Counted from the first letter of the stretch, positions 26,734 through 34,666 are shown. The stretch: 64,000 nucleotides of DNA from JALYNX01 sp963746905 (GCA_963746905.1 CAVVCY010000001.1:124001-188000), one strand, 5' to 3'. Translations and numbers: made by a program. Notes: generated by a model from the letters alone, not told the origin.

Positions 26734-27168
26734 TTGGTCACCAAGAAGGAGAAGCTCGAAAAGCTCGGCTCCGTCCCTCTGTTCCATGGCCTGAGCCAGA
26801 AGGACCTCGAGAAGATCCTCGATCGGATGAAGGAAACACTTCACGTCGCCGGCGAGAACGTGATCGACGAGGGTCGCGCGGGTATCGGGTTTCACCTGAT
26901 ACTCGAGGGCGAAGCCCACGTGATCCGTCACAGCCGCGTTGCGGCGCGTCTCGGTCCCGGTGAGTTCTTCGGTGAGATGGCCCTGGTCGACGACGGCCCC
27001 CGCTCAGCAACGGTGCTCGCCGCCACTGACCTGACAACGGTTGTGCTCTCCAAGTGGGAGTTCCGCCCCTTGCTCAAGGATCACCCCGAGATGGCGTGGA
27101 AGATGATCGAGCATCTGGTTGCCAGGGTTCGCGAAGAGCAAACGGGAAGAGACGCCCTGGTCTGCTGA
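26734..27168 (+). CDS. stand-alone cyclic-nucleotide-binding domain protein
   Basis: A 144-residue protein. I choose TTG 26734, four bases after GGAGGAG; ATG 26719 would put the SD inside the gene. LFHGLSQKDLEKILDRM opens a CRP-type beta-roll, and the phosphate-binding cassette FFGEMALVDDGPRSATV has the Glu and Arg that hold the cyclic phosphate and ribose. There is no C-terminal HTH, so it is a sensor or adaptor rather than a transcription factor. It lies 0.9 kb from a class III cyclase gene, so it may read the same messenger. Confidence 0.85.
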   Translation: MVTKKEKLEKLGSVPLFHGLSQKDLEKILDRMKETLHVAGENVIDEGRAGIGFHLILEGEAHVIRHSRVAARLGPGEFFGEMALVDDGPRSATVLAATDLTTVVLSKWEFRPLLKDHPEMAWKMIEHLVARVREEQTGRDALVC

Positions 27169-27684
27169 TTAGTCCTCCCCTTCTTCTCCGTCCATCTGGA
27201 CATCGGTCACCAACTTGCCGTCCCAGTCGACACGAACCTCGACCTTTTTCGATTCGCTTTCGAACTTGACTCTGACTTCGGGCGGCCCCTGCTTGTCGAC
27301 CTCGACCGTGAATCCGGCTGCCGGCGTCGCGCCATCGAGGACTACCTCACCCGGTCGGTAGCTGACCACCACTGTCCCTCCGTCGGTCGGGATCGTCCTG
27401 ACTTGCCACGCGGAGGCCACGCTGGTTGAAGTCGCACCTGAAGGTGATGTGGTCGCGGTGGTCCCACCCGAGCCTGATTCGGTGGTCGTGGTTGTTGGGT
27501 TCGACAGTGACGTCGACGAAGGAAGGGTCGCTGAGGTCGATGTCGTGCTCGAGATCGGCGAAGCGATAGGAGTGAGGGGTCCCGGGCTCACCTGTTCGCC
27601 CGCGGCGGCGACGATCTGCCAGGCGAGGACGGTGGTGAGGGCGGTGGCAGCCACCCAGATGGCTATCAGCCCGAAGCGGTTCAT
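27169..27684 (-). CDS. exported Ser/Thr-rich protein, paralogue of the 29746 gene product
   Basis: 171 residues from ATG 27684 (MNRFGLIAIWVAATALTTVL). One N-terminal membrane segment or signal is followed by a low-complexity Ser/Thr/Pro linker (about 30-90) and a small beta-rich domain with FTVEVDKQGPPEVRVKFESE. The C-terminal domain aligns by eye with that of the 29746 gene product (EVDK and VKF blocks at the same spacing, similar GTVVVSY / GSVTINV strand). It ends in EEGED. It is divergent from the response regulator, and a phased TCAAGG repeat (27731-27747) lies in the shared promoter region. No known family recognised. Confidence 0.7.
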   Translation of the reverse strand: MNRFGLIAIWVAATALTTVLAWQIVAAAGEQVSPGPLTPIASPISSTTSTSATLPSSTSLSNPTTTTTESGSGGTTATTSPSGATSTSVASAWQVRTIPTDGGTVVVSYRPGEVVLDGATPAAGFTVEVDKQGPPEVRVKFESESKKVEVRVDWDGKLVTDVQMDGEEGED

Positions 27685-27730
27685 TCCACAATTGTCACAG
27701 CTAGCGCCGATCCGGGAGATCAACGGGATA

Positions 27731-27779
27731 TCAAGGTTTCCTCAAGGCTCGGCTCCACGGCTCATGGCACCGATACCCT
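27731..27779 (+). promoter_or_regulatory. 11-bp-phased TCAAGG direct repeat and -10 box of the two-component operon
   Basis: TCAAGG at 27731-27736 and again at 27742-27747 are exactly 11 bp apart, the usual layout of OmpR-family sites. A TACCCT -10 box (27774-27779) ends 6 bp before the ATG of the response regulator, so the repeat sits just upstream of the -35 position, suited to activation. The same spot is upstream of the divergent exported-protein gene. Confidence 0.55.
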
Positions 27780-27785
27780 GACGGA

Positions 27786-28469
27786 ATGGCTCGCATCGTC
27801 CTCATCGAGGATGACCTGGACATTCGGAGACTGGTCGCCGCGGCCCTGGCCAACGAAGGCCACGACGTGGAGACGGCGGCTGCCGCATTGGGCGGTCTCG
27901 ACCTCGCGATCCGCAACAGTCCCGACCTGGTAGTCATGGACCTCGGACTTCCTGATCTAGATGGCACTGAGTTGCTTCGAATGATCCGGGCCATCAGTGC
28001 GGTCCCCGTGATGGTCATCACCGCACGAGGCGCCGACGAGGCAGTAGTTCGCACTCTCGACGCCGGTGCCGACGACTACTTGATTAAACCCTTTTCGGTC
28101 GCCCAACTCACGGCGCGGGTTAGGGCTCTGCTCCGCCGTGGTGGCGCTTCGGACGAGCTCGATCGGATTTCCGTCGGCGGCCTCGTGATCGACATATCCG
28201 CGAGGGAAGCCTCTTTGGAAGGGGCGGTGCTCGATCTGAGCCCGAAGGAATTCGATCTGTTGCGATCGCTTGCCGAGCGCCAGGGAGAAGTGGTCACCAA
28301 GCGGGAGCTCCTGGCGGACGTCTGGCGTGAGCCTTATGGGGGTAGTGAACGAACCGTCGACGTCCACCTTTCCTGGCTGCGGAAGAAGCTCGGCGAGACG
28401 GCATCGGAGCCCAGGTACCTGAGAACCATTCACGGTGTTGGGGTCAAACTGGTCGCACCCGACTCATGA
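27786..28469 (+). CDS. OmpR-family response regulator
   Basis: A 227-residue response regulator. The receiver domain (1-120) has acidic pocket LIEDDLD, phosphoacceptor Asp in VVMDLGLPDLDG (about residue 51), Thr/Ser in VMVITARG and Lys in LIKPFSV. The winged-helix output domain (about 130-225) has LSPKEFDLLRSLAERQGEVV and RTVDVHLSWLRKKLGE. It is joined to the sensor kinase by ATGA. The transcript is probably leaderless (TACCCT 6 bp before ATG). Paralogous exported-protein genes lie on both sides of the pair. Confidence 0.95.
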   Translation: MARIVLIEDDLDIRRLVAAALANEGHDVETAAAALGGLDLAIRNSPDLVVMDLGLPDLDGTELLRMIRAISAVPVMVITARGADEAVVRTLDAGADDYLIKPFSVAQLTARVRALLRRGGASDELDRISVGGLVIDISAREASLEGAVLDLSPKEFDLLRSLAERQGEVVTKRELLADVWREPYGGSERTVDVHLSWLRKKLGETASEPRYLRTIHGVGVKLVAPDS

Positions 28470-29737
28470 GAAGACAGCTCGGGTTGTGGAGCCTGGCCAT
28501 CACCACATTGGTCGGGATCTCCTTGACCATTCCCCTGGCCCTGCTCGTGCAGCGCCAGGCTGCCGAACGTGCCCAGGTGGAAGCCGAGCTGAGTGCCCAG
28601 TCCACTGCGTCTCTCGTAGCGCTCGCCGCTGCACTTGGTGATGACGTCGATCCGAATGCGGTAGCAAACTCGGTTGGACCGTTGCCCGATGGCCAGGTCG
28701 TGATCCTTCCCGACGGGACTGTCCTAGGTGATGACACAGGAGCTCCTCGCGAGCTCACCGAGGAGGTTGCAGAAACAGGTCGATCAGCAGCCGACTATGT
28801 CGAGGGCGGTTGGGAGCTAGCGGTGCCCGTGGTGGTGCGTGAGGGAACGGTCGTCGTGTCCACCTTCGTCAGCGATGAAGAATTGACCGAAGGGGTATGG
28901 CAGGCATGGCTGCTCCTTGGGCTACTGGGGATCGTCACGGTTGCGGCAGCTCTGTTGGTTGCCGATCGATTGGCGAGGCGCCTCGTTGAGCCACTCGTGA
29001 ATTTGGCCGAGGTCGCCACCCGGCTTGGTCACGGAGATCTGACGGCTCGGGTCAAAGTCAGCCCGCCGCCAGAGATCGAGGAATTGGGTCGTTCCTTCAA
29101 TTGGCTAGCCGACCGTCTCGATCAACTTCTGGCCGAGGAGCGAGAGGCGGTTGCCGATCTGTCACACCGCCTCCGAACCCCTCTGACCAGCCTCCGACTT
29201 CAAGCCGAGGGCATAGCTGATGCTGAGGAGAGAGCAGCGTTGGTAGCGCAGGTTGACCGGGTGGAGGAAGCGGTTGACCGGCTCATCGAGGAAGCCCGAA
29301 AGGATCGCTATCGGTCGCCGGGCAAGTCAGATCTCGGGCTGGTGGTGGCGGAAAGGGCTGCTTTCTGGCGCGCGCTTGCCGATGAGCAGGGCCGTGAGTT
29401 CGATTTGGAAATCGCATCGGGCGAGCTCGAAGTTGGGCTTGCTGACGATGCCGTCGCGGCTCTGGTCGACACTCTGATCGAGAACGTCTTCAGTCATACG
29501 CCGGAGGGGACCGGGTTTGGTATCCGTGTCAGTTGCCAGGAGAGCCCGGTGCTCGAAGTACTCGACCGGGGAGGGGGCTTTCGATCCTCAGGGGCGGTCG
29601 CGAGGGGTGTGAGCGGTGGGGGATCGACAGGCCTGGGACTCGATATCGCCAGGCGCACGGCGGAGCTGAGTGGCGGTGGGCTGGAACTGAGCGACCGCCC
29701 CGGTGGCGGGGCGGTCGTCAGGGTCTGGTTTGGATAG
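28466..29737 (+). CDS. sensor histidine kinase
   Basis: A 423-residue membrane kinase. TM1 is about residues 8-30, an extracellular region (about 31-147) follows, and TM2 is about 148-170 (AWLLLGLLGIVTVAAALLVA). HAMP follows, then the H-box DLSHRLRTPLTSLRL (His about residue 234), N-box DTLIENVFSHTPEG, and the G-boxes DRGGGFR and GGSTGLGLDIARR. The outer region has no recognised sensor domain and is short, so envelope stress or a flanking exported protein could be the input. Confidence 0.93.
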   Translation: MRRQLGLWSLAITTLVGISLTIPLALLVQRQAAERAQVEAELSAQSTASLVALAAALGDDVDPNAVANSVGPLPDGQVVILPDGTVLGDDTGAPRELTEEVAETGRSAADYVEGGWELAVPVVVREGTVVVSTFVSDEELTEGVWQAWLLLGLLGIVTVAAALLVADRLARRLVEPLVNLAEVATRLGHGDLTARVKVSPPPEIEELGRSFNWLADRLDQLLAEEREAVADLSHRLRTPLTSLRLQAEGIADAEERAALVAQVDRVEEAVDRLIEEARKDRYRSPGKSDLGLVVAERAAFWRALADEQGREFDLEIASGELEVGLADDAVAALVDTLIENVFSHTPEGTGFGIRVSCQESPVLEVLDRGGGFRSSGAVARGVSGGGSTGLGLDIARRTAELSGGGLELSDRPGGGAVVRVWFG

Positions 29738-29745
29738 GCGAGAGG

Positions 29746-30339
29746 TCAGTCGCCCTGCTCGATGGAGATCGTGATTCCGCCGTGCTCGAGCTCGGCTTCG
29801 AATTCGGCCTCGTTCTCACCATTGCGGAACTTGACCTTGATCCGGTCCGACTGAGCCTTGTCCACCTCGGTGCTCCACTCGGCGTTGGCTTGCACGTCGG
29901 CCAGTTCGAGGGTCCCGCCCGTGACGTTGATGGTGACGCTCCCTGCACCGGGAACCTGATAGGTGTGGGCGCCATCGGCGACGGCGACGACAGCATCGTC
30001 GTCCTCGCCCCCGTGGCCTTTGTTGTCATCCTCTTCGTCGTTCTTGCCACGGTCGTCGTTGACGTCGTCGTCATCGATCGTTGAGGAGGTGGTGTCGTCG
30101 TCATCGACCGTGGACGAGGTGTTGTCCTCGATCGTTGTGGACGTTGACCCATTCGGGCTGGTGGAGGACGAATTGTCATCGACACTTGTGGATGATCCGT
30201 TGTCATCCAGGCTGGTGGATGTGCTCGGGGTCGTGGTGCTGGTAGCTAAGTCGTCTGCTCCGCTCGCCCAGGCGATCCCGGCGACGAGCAACGTTGCCGC
30301 CACCACACCACCGACCGTTGCTGCTGTTCTCTTTTGCAC
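29746..30339 (-). CDS. exported Ser/Thr/Asp-rich protein, paralogue of the 27169 gene product
   Basis: 197 residues from GTG 30339, with AAGGAGG six bases upstream. A signal or anchor (TVGGVVAATLLVAGIAWASG) is followed by about 90 residues of Ser/Thr/Asp/Asn-rich repeats (units such as STSVDDNSSSTS and SSTVDDDDT) and an acidic stretch, then a beta-rich domain with STEVDKAQSDRIKVKFRNGE. That domain matches the 27169 gene product. The acidic repeats could bind cations or be glycosylated. The strand runs against the two-component operon, whose 3' end is 8 bp away. No named family. Confidence 0.75.
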   Translation of the reverse strand: MQKRTAATVGGVVAATLLVAGIAWASGADDLATSTTTPSTSTSLDDNGSSTSVDDNSSSTSPNGSTSTTIEDNTSSTVDDDDTTSSTIDDDDVNDDRGKNDEEDDNKGHGGEDDDAVVAVADGAHTYQVPGAGSVTINVTGGTLELADVQANAEWSTEVDKAQSDRIKVKFRNGENEAEFEAELEHGGITISIEQGD

Positions 30340-30372
30340 TTTGAACCTCCTTGGTTTCAGGACAGTTCAAAG
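30339..30372 (-). promoter_or_regulatory. possible SD-sequestering hairpin in the leader
   Basis: On the minus strand CTTTGAAC (30372-30365) and GTTCAAAG (30346-30339) are exact inverted repeats flanking a loop that holds AAGGAG. Folding would hide part of the SD and the GTG start. It could equally be a regulator site. Confidence 0.35.
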
Positions 30373-30398
30373 CATGCGACGCACACCGTCATCGGGGC

Positions 30399-30431
30399 CT
30401 CAGCGGACCCTCAAGGAACTCCTAAGAGTGG
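30399..30431 (-). promoter_or_regulatory. 11-bp-phased CTCAAGG-like repeats upstream of the 29746 gene
   Basis: Three consecutive 11-mers, CTCAGCGGACC, CTCAAGGAACT and CCTAAGAGTGG, repeat the motif seen upstream of the response regulator (ATCAAGGTTTC, CTCAAGGCTCG). They lie 60-92 bp before the GTG at 30339. The first and third copies are weak. Confidence 0.4.
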
Positions 30432-31160
30432 TCAGCCGGTGAAGATGTGAGTGGTCCAGAGCGTCCCCGACGCATCCACCCAGACACCGATCCCGAAGTG
30501 GGTGTACCCGCCGAGCATGTTGGCTCTGTGGCCGGAGCTGCCAACGAGGGCATCGAACAGACCTGATACGGAGCCTCCCGCGCCGACGTTCTCGCCTGCC
30601 GCCGACCACGGAGGCAGGAACCGGCCCAAATCGGAGTGCGAGAGACCACCACTTTGCGCCATGCGCTTCGACCAGGCTCTGGCTTCAGCGTCCAGTGAAC
30701 CGTCCCTGGTCAGCCCGGCCAGCCCTTGTGACGATCGAAAATTGTTGATCGCGGATGCGAAATCCGCCTCGTATCCGGAGTTGTAACCCGCGTTTGTTGC
30801 GGGAGGAGGAGGCGCTGCCTTTTGGGGTTGGGTCGTGGTGGGCTTCTTTGGGGAAGTCGTCGTGGCCTCAACCTGTGTCGTCGTGGTTGCAAGCGTTGTT
30901 GTTGTTGTTGTTGTGGTGGTGGTGGTGGGAAGAGTTGAAGTGGTAGTCAGGAGGTCGTTCGCATCCCCATCGTGCTCGACGAAAGGAACCGTGCTCGGCT
31001 CCGATGTCACTGCCGGATCGAACCAGGTAGTGCTGACAGGCTTCGGTATCTGGATCGAGGGCACCGCCGCCTCGTCCACTTGGTTTTCGTTGAGCAGTCC
31101 TGCCAACGCCGCAGCAATTGCGGTGACGACAAGCATGCCTAGAAGATATGAGCGATACAT
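30432..31160 (-). CDS. exported CAP-superfamily (SCP/PR-1-like) protein with poly-Thr linker
   Basis: 242 residues: an N-terminal signal/anchor (LLGMLVVTAIAAALAGLL), a Thr-rich linker (about 70-110) encoded partly by (GTT)6(GTG)5 at 30895-30927, a Pro/Ala stretch, then a CAP domain (about 125-242) with FASAINNFRSSQGLAGLTRD, LSHSDLG, AGENVGAG and a final HFGIGVWVDASGTLWTTHIF. Both His of the CAP cavity (SHSDL and GHRANML) are present. Bacterial CAP proteins are extracellular, of mostly unknown activity. The linker triplet tract could vary in length by slippage without changing frame. Confidence 0.85.
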   Translation of the reverse strand: MYRSYLLGMLVVTAIAAALAGLLNENQVDEAAVPSIQIPKPVSTTWFDPAVTSEPSTVPFVEHDGDANDLLTTTSTLPTTTTTTTTTTTLATTTTQVEATTTSPKKPTTTQPQKAAPPPPATNAGYNSGYEADFASAINNFRSSQGLAGLTRDGSLDAEARAWSKRMAQSGGLSHSDLGRFLPPWSAAGENVGAGGSVSGLFDALVGSSGHRANMLGGYTHFGIGVWVDASGTLWTTHIFTG

Positions 31161-31196
31161 TCGAGGAACCCGCGCTGTTCCTTGGGGGCGTGGAAC

Positions 31197-32279
31197 CTAC
31201 CCCATGCCGGGAGTCGGCATACCGGCAGATCGCGCATTTCTTTCCAGCAGCCCCCACCCTTCGAGATCCGCCATGGCGTCCAGCACCGTCCGATCCGGAT
31301 CCCGGAACTCGATGCCGAGGTCCGATCGCGCCTTCGAGTTGTCGACTCTGAACTCGCCTCCGACATGAGTCTTCAGGTAGGACCGTGTGCCCGGTTTCTG
31401 GAGATTGGCCCCCAGCCGCAGCAGGACATTCCCCAACGCATTGTCGAGCGGAGCACGCGGAAGCTTGTAACGCTCTCCCCACCCGTTGGCTCTCAGAAGA
31501 TCGACGATCTCACGCAAGGTCCGCACCCCGGCGGCTGTCAGGTACCGGCCTGAGGCGGAGGGCAACTCCATAGCGAGCCGATGGGCCAGGGCGACGTCCC
31601 TGACATCGACGATCACCAGTTGTATTGCCACTATCCCGGGCCAGACACCGTTGGTCAAGGCGACCAAGGCGCGGGCGCTGGTGCTCATCCCGGGGGACAG
31701 AGAAGGCCCGAGAACGTAAGGCGGGTTGATGGCAACGAGGTCGAACCCCGAGTTCGACTCTTCCATGAAGGCCCAGGCCGTTCGCTCCGCAGCGGTCTTG
31801 GAGAGGTAATACGGATTCCGCTTCAGCGTGGACTTGGTGTTCCAGTCGGCTTCGGTGAGGAGACGGCCGTCGGGCTCGTCGGTGATCGCGGCGAACGAGG
31901 AGGTGAGGACCACACGTTTCACTCCATCAGTCGCCCGACATGCTTCGAGCACCGATCTGGTCCCTTTGACGGCAGGATCGATCAGATCTCGCTGCGGGTC
32001 GTCGACGTCGGTCACGTAAGGGGAGGCGACGTGGATCACGTACTCACAACCCGCCACGGCCTGGTGGAATGCGCCCGGCATCATCAGGTCAGCCGCCACC
32101 AGCTCGAGGCGCTCGGCGGCCCCAGGAAGACCCGTCACGTAGCCCTCACGCCAGGCTCGCGCCGGATCCCTAGTGGTGCCTCGAACCGAATACCCGTTTT
32201 CCAGCAGTTCACGAACGATGGCTCCAGCCACGAAGCCGGTGGCACCGGTGACGCAGACCGGGGCAGTGGTCACCGGCAT
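31197..32279 (-). CDS. NAD(P)-dependent epimerase/dihydroflavonol-4-reductase-like protein
   Basis: 360-residue extended SDR. The Rossmann motif is VTGATGFVAGAIVRELLENG (residues 10-29), the catalytic Ser lies in VVLTSSFAAI and the Tyr/Lys pair in YYLSKTAAE. The DFR-like family reduces aldehydes or ketones with NADPH. It is probably leaderless (TAGGCT box 6 bp before ATG). Its promoter is back-to-back with that of the methyltransferase 42 bp away. The substrate is unknown. Confidence 0.85.
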   Translation of the reverse strand: MPVTTAPVCVTGATGFVAGAIVRELLENGYSVRGTTRDPARAWREGYVTGLPGAAERLELVAADLMMPGAFHQAVAGCEYVIHVASPYVTDVDDPQRDLIDPAVKGTRSVLEACRATDGVKRVVLTSSFAAITDEPDGRLLTEADWNTKSTLKRNPYYLSKTAAERTAWAFMEESNSGFDLVAINPPYVLGPSLSPGMSTSARALVALTNGVWPGIVAIQLVIVDVRDVALAHRLAMELPSASGRYLTAAGVRTLREIVDLLRANGWGERYKLPRAPLDNALGNVLLRLGANLQKPGTRSYLKTHVGGEFRVDNSKARSDLGIEFRDPDRTVLDAMADLEGWGLLERNARSAGMPTPGMG

Positions 32280-32285
32280 ATCCCG

Positions 32286-32314
32286 AGCCTATCCGTCGGT
32301 CCGAAGGCCATAAT
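32286..32314. promoter_or_regulatory. back-to-back leaderless promoters
   Basis: On the minus strand TAGGCT (32291-32286) lies 6 bp from the ATG at 32279. On the plus strand CATAAT (32309-32314) lies 7 bp from the ATG at 32322. The whole intergenic gap is 42 bp, leaving no room for ordinary leaders. Confidence 0.5.
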
Positions 32315-32321
32315 CCGTCAC

Positions 32322-33140
32322 ATGCCTCTCGATGAATACCGACTCGCCAACCGTGCCAATTGGGATTCGCGTGTGGATATCCACTTCGGGTCCAACGGCT
32401 ATGGCGTCGACAAGTTCGCCAGCGATCCAGCCCATCTCAGCCACGAGGTCACTTTCGACAAGGAGAAGTTGGGCGATGTCGCCGGCAAGAAGCTGATCCA
32501 TCTCCAGTGTCACATCGGGACCGACACCATCTCGTGGGCCCGACTCGGGGCGGAGGTGACCGGCATCGACCTTTCGGAGAAATCGATCGCCGCAGCTCAA
32601 GAGTTGAGTCGGATCGCTCAAACACCAGCCAGGTTTTTGGTGTCCGAGCTTTACGACTCGCCTTCGGTCGTGCCTGAAAAGTTCGACATCGTGTACACCG
32701 GGTGCGGGGCGATTTGTTGGCTTCCGGACATCAAGGCTTGGGCCAAGGTAGTGGCCTCGTTTCTCGATGCGGGAGGCTTGTTCTACATGTGCGAGAGCAC
32801 TCCCATCCTGTGGGCCCTCGATTGGGAGGATATGGATCGGCTGTCGGTGACGGAGTCGTACTTCGAGACTGTCGAACCGGTGGCCGTGGTCGAGGAAGAT
32901 ACCTACGAAGGTGAGGGTGTCGTCGCCAGCCCTCTCAACTACTCATGGAACCACGGGATGGGAGAGATCCTGACCGCGCTGCTGAACGCTGGGTTCCGTC
33001 TCGACGCGATCGAGGAGTACGACTTCTGTGGTTGGCAGGGAATAAATCAGATGGTCGAGGGCGAGGACGGCTTCTGGCGTTTGCCCCATGGGCAGGACCG
33101 CCTGCCCCTGATGTGGTCTGTGCTGGCCACCAAGACCTGA
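32322..33140 (+). CDS. class I SAM-dependent methyltransferase
   Basis: 272 residues from ATG 32322 (MPLDEYRLANRANWDSRVDI); the open frame back to 31581 is antisense to the reductase. SAM-binding motif I is LIHLQCHIGTDTISWARLGA (with GIDLSEKSI as motif II), and FDIVYTGCGAICWL forms the post-core strand. The C-terminal half has YSWNHGMGEILTALLNAGF. It resembles methyltransferases annotated as type 11/25 with no set substrate. It ends in a strong bidirectional terminator. Confidence 0.85.
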   Translation: MPLDEYRLANRANWDSRVDIHFGSNGYGVDKFASDPAHLSHEVTFDKEKLGDVAGKKLIHLQCHIGTDTISWARLGAEVTGIDLSEKSIAAAQELSRIAQTPARFLVSELYDSPSVVPEKFDIVYTGCGAICWLPDIKAWAKVVASFLDAGGLFYMCESTPILWALDWEDMDRLSVTESYFETVEPVAVVEEDTYEGEGVVASPLNYSWNHGMGEILTALLNAGFRLDAIEEYDFCGWQGINQMVEGEDGFWRLPHGQDRLPLMWSVLATKT

Positions 33141-33225
33141 TCTGCCAGTTCAGATTTGGGGCGTCACTGCCGATACATGATGCAGGGTCTTCGACAATTG
33201 CCGGGGACTCTTCCTCCTCCATCAT

Positions 33226-33254
33226 GAGAGAGGCCACTTCGGTGGCCTCTCTTT
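33226..33254. terminator. bidirectional terminator with UUCG loop
   Basis: AGAGAGGCCAC-TTCG-GTGGCCTCTCT forms an 11-bp perfect stem with a stable TTCG tetraloop followed by TTCG. It lies between the convergent methyltransferase and the gene at 33264. Confidence 0.85.
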
Positions 33255-33263
33255 CGTTCCGGC

Positions 33264-34010
33264 CTAATGGGTGATGACCGAAACGATCTCACTGACCGGA
33301 TAGACCACCGAGGTCGTGGTATTGGGAACGTCGAGCAGTTGCCAGGACTCCCCAACGACCCGCCATCGGGCCGTCCAGTCGTACGAGACCACCAGCCCGA
33401 AGCTGTCGCCCTTGCTCTCATAGGTGTGAGTGGCAATCCCATCGGGGTAACCGGCCATGGCAGTGGGTGAGGCCGGGAAGGTCTGGGAGCGGCCGTCGCC
33501 CCAGTCGACGATGACACCGCTGACCTCGATCTCGATGTCGACGGTCACACCTCCTGCGGCCAGTTGCGTCGCATGATCCTCGGGGATCGGAACTCCGACG
33601 TAGGTCAACATCCCGGTCACCCCGTCGCCGGCTTCGGGGTTGACATTGGGAGCAGGCGGGGCGTGGATGTATTGAGTCACGTAGTCCCAGACTGCTATGG
33701 ATGGGTCAGGGACCACGCCGGGCTCCGAGGTGCATCTCGGGATGCGATCGGTGGCAGCGATGATGGCCTCGGGATGGTCGGGGTCGGGCAGCCAGCCGAG
33801 ACTGGCGTCGCCGTTGCTGTAGCGGCTGAGATAGATCCACTGGCCTTCGGTCGAGGTGAGGTACCAGCAGTCACCACCGAGGTCGACGCCGGCGCTCGGA
33901 TAGAGCCGTGATGGCACCGAGTCGTCACTGGCGTAGTCGACAACCTCGCCCCCGGCGATCCGACAACGTGTGATCTGTGTCTTCGAATCCGGTGACTGGA
34001 TTGGTCTCAA
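33264..34010 (-). CDS. PKD-like-domain protein of unknown function
   Basis: About 248 residues if it starts at TTG 34010, which overlaps the TGA of the upstream gene (TTGA); the frame is open to ATG 34121. It contains WLPDPDHPEAIIAATDRIPR, then VDIEIEVSGVIVDWGDGRSQ and ATHTYESKGDSFGLVVSYDW, a PKD-type beta-sandwich signature (VDWGDG ... HTY). Such domains are normally outside the cell, yet no signal peptide is visible, so it either uses the upstream gene's anchor or the two ORFs are one gene with a -1 shift. Several Cys are present (RCRIAGG, DCWYL). Confidence 0.6.
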   Translation of the reverse strand: MRPIQSPDSKTQITRCRIAGGEVVDYASDDSVPSRLYPSAGVDLGGDCWYLTSTEGQWIYLSRYSNGDASLGWLPDPDHPEAIIAATDRIPRCTSEPGVVPDPSIAVWDYVTQYIHAPPAPNVNPEAGDGVTGMLTYVGVPIPEDHATQLAAGGVTVDIEIEVSGVIVDWGDGRSQTFPASPTAMAGYPDGIATHTYESKGDSFGLVVSYDWTARWRVVGESWQLLDVPNTTTSVVYPVSEIVSVITH

Positions 34011-34666
34011 CTGCGACCCAACAGGACGCAAAGCCTCCAGTCCGAACGCCGGGAGGCTGCAGGACCGATCAGCGCTATCAGGACAGAGGTTCCAACTGAT
34101 GATTCGCAATCCGCCTCCCATAGGTCATCTCTGTATGCCCACACAGAGGCCGAGTAGCCAACCGTCGCCGATACCTCGGAGGACATCGACGCACTCGGAC
34201 GCCGTGCATCGGACTCTGAACGCAAGCTGACGTCGAGCCCGGCCCAAATGACGAGGCACATCGTCGTCTGGATTGAAGGATCTCGATGTTCGACAAACGT
34301 ATGTTGTCCTCGAGCGACGGCGGCTGATGCGAACTCCATTGACTCGAACTGTGCAACGGCACTGTCGAGCAGCGCCTGTGTTGCCACCACTTCCTTGATC
34401 CGGTCCTCGTCCTGGTTGTAGATCCCCTCGAACCAGCCGAACCACAACTGACGGAGGATCTCCTCGGCCTCTTCGACTGTCGTCACCACGTGGGACTCGA
34501 CAATGCTGGAACTCGTGGTGCGGGTGGCCACCTTGGTCGAGGTGCTGCTGGCGACGGCGTGAATCGTCGTGGTCGGGGCGGGACTGGGCTCCTCCCGTGG
34601 CCAGAGCACCCAGATCCCAATCGCGAGACCGACCACCACCAGACCGGCGATCACTCGACGGATCAT
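34007..34666 (-). CDS. membrane-anchored or exported protein of unknown function
   Basis: 219 residues: an N-terminal anchor (VIAGLVVVGLAIGIWVLWP), a Thr/Ser linker (about 30-60) and a helical domain with EEAEEILRQLWFGWFEGIYN, reminiscent of NTF2-like surface proteins. The C-terminal 30 residues overlap the next gene by frame and look less natural, so the true end may differ. No named family. The pair 34666-33264 is probably one unit. Confidence 0.6.
   Translation of the reverse strand: MIRRVIAGLVVVGLAIGIWVLWPREEPSPAPTTTIHAVASSTSTKVATRTTSSSIVESHVVTTVEEAEEILRQLWFGWFEGIYNQDEDRIKEVVATQALLDSAVAQFESMEFASAAVARGQHTFVEHRDPSIQTTMCLVIWAGLDVSLRSESDARRPSASMSSEVSATVGYSASVWAYRDDLWEADCESSVGTSVLIALIGPAASRRSDWRLCVLLGRS

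Noticed and set aside
31581..32321. N-terminal extension of the methyltransferase
   Set aside because: Antisense to the reductase; ATG 32322 starts a normal-length methyltransferase with its own -10.
33264..34666. Assembly frameshift of the same type as in the two frameshifted genes
   Set aside because: The shift here would be -1 rather than +1, and a TTGA overlap explains the arrangement without error, so it is listed as a separate uncertain case.
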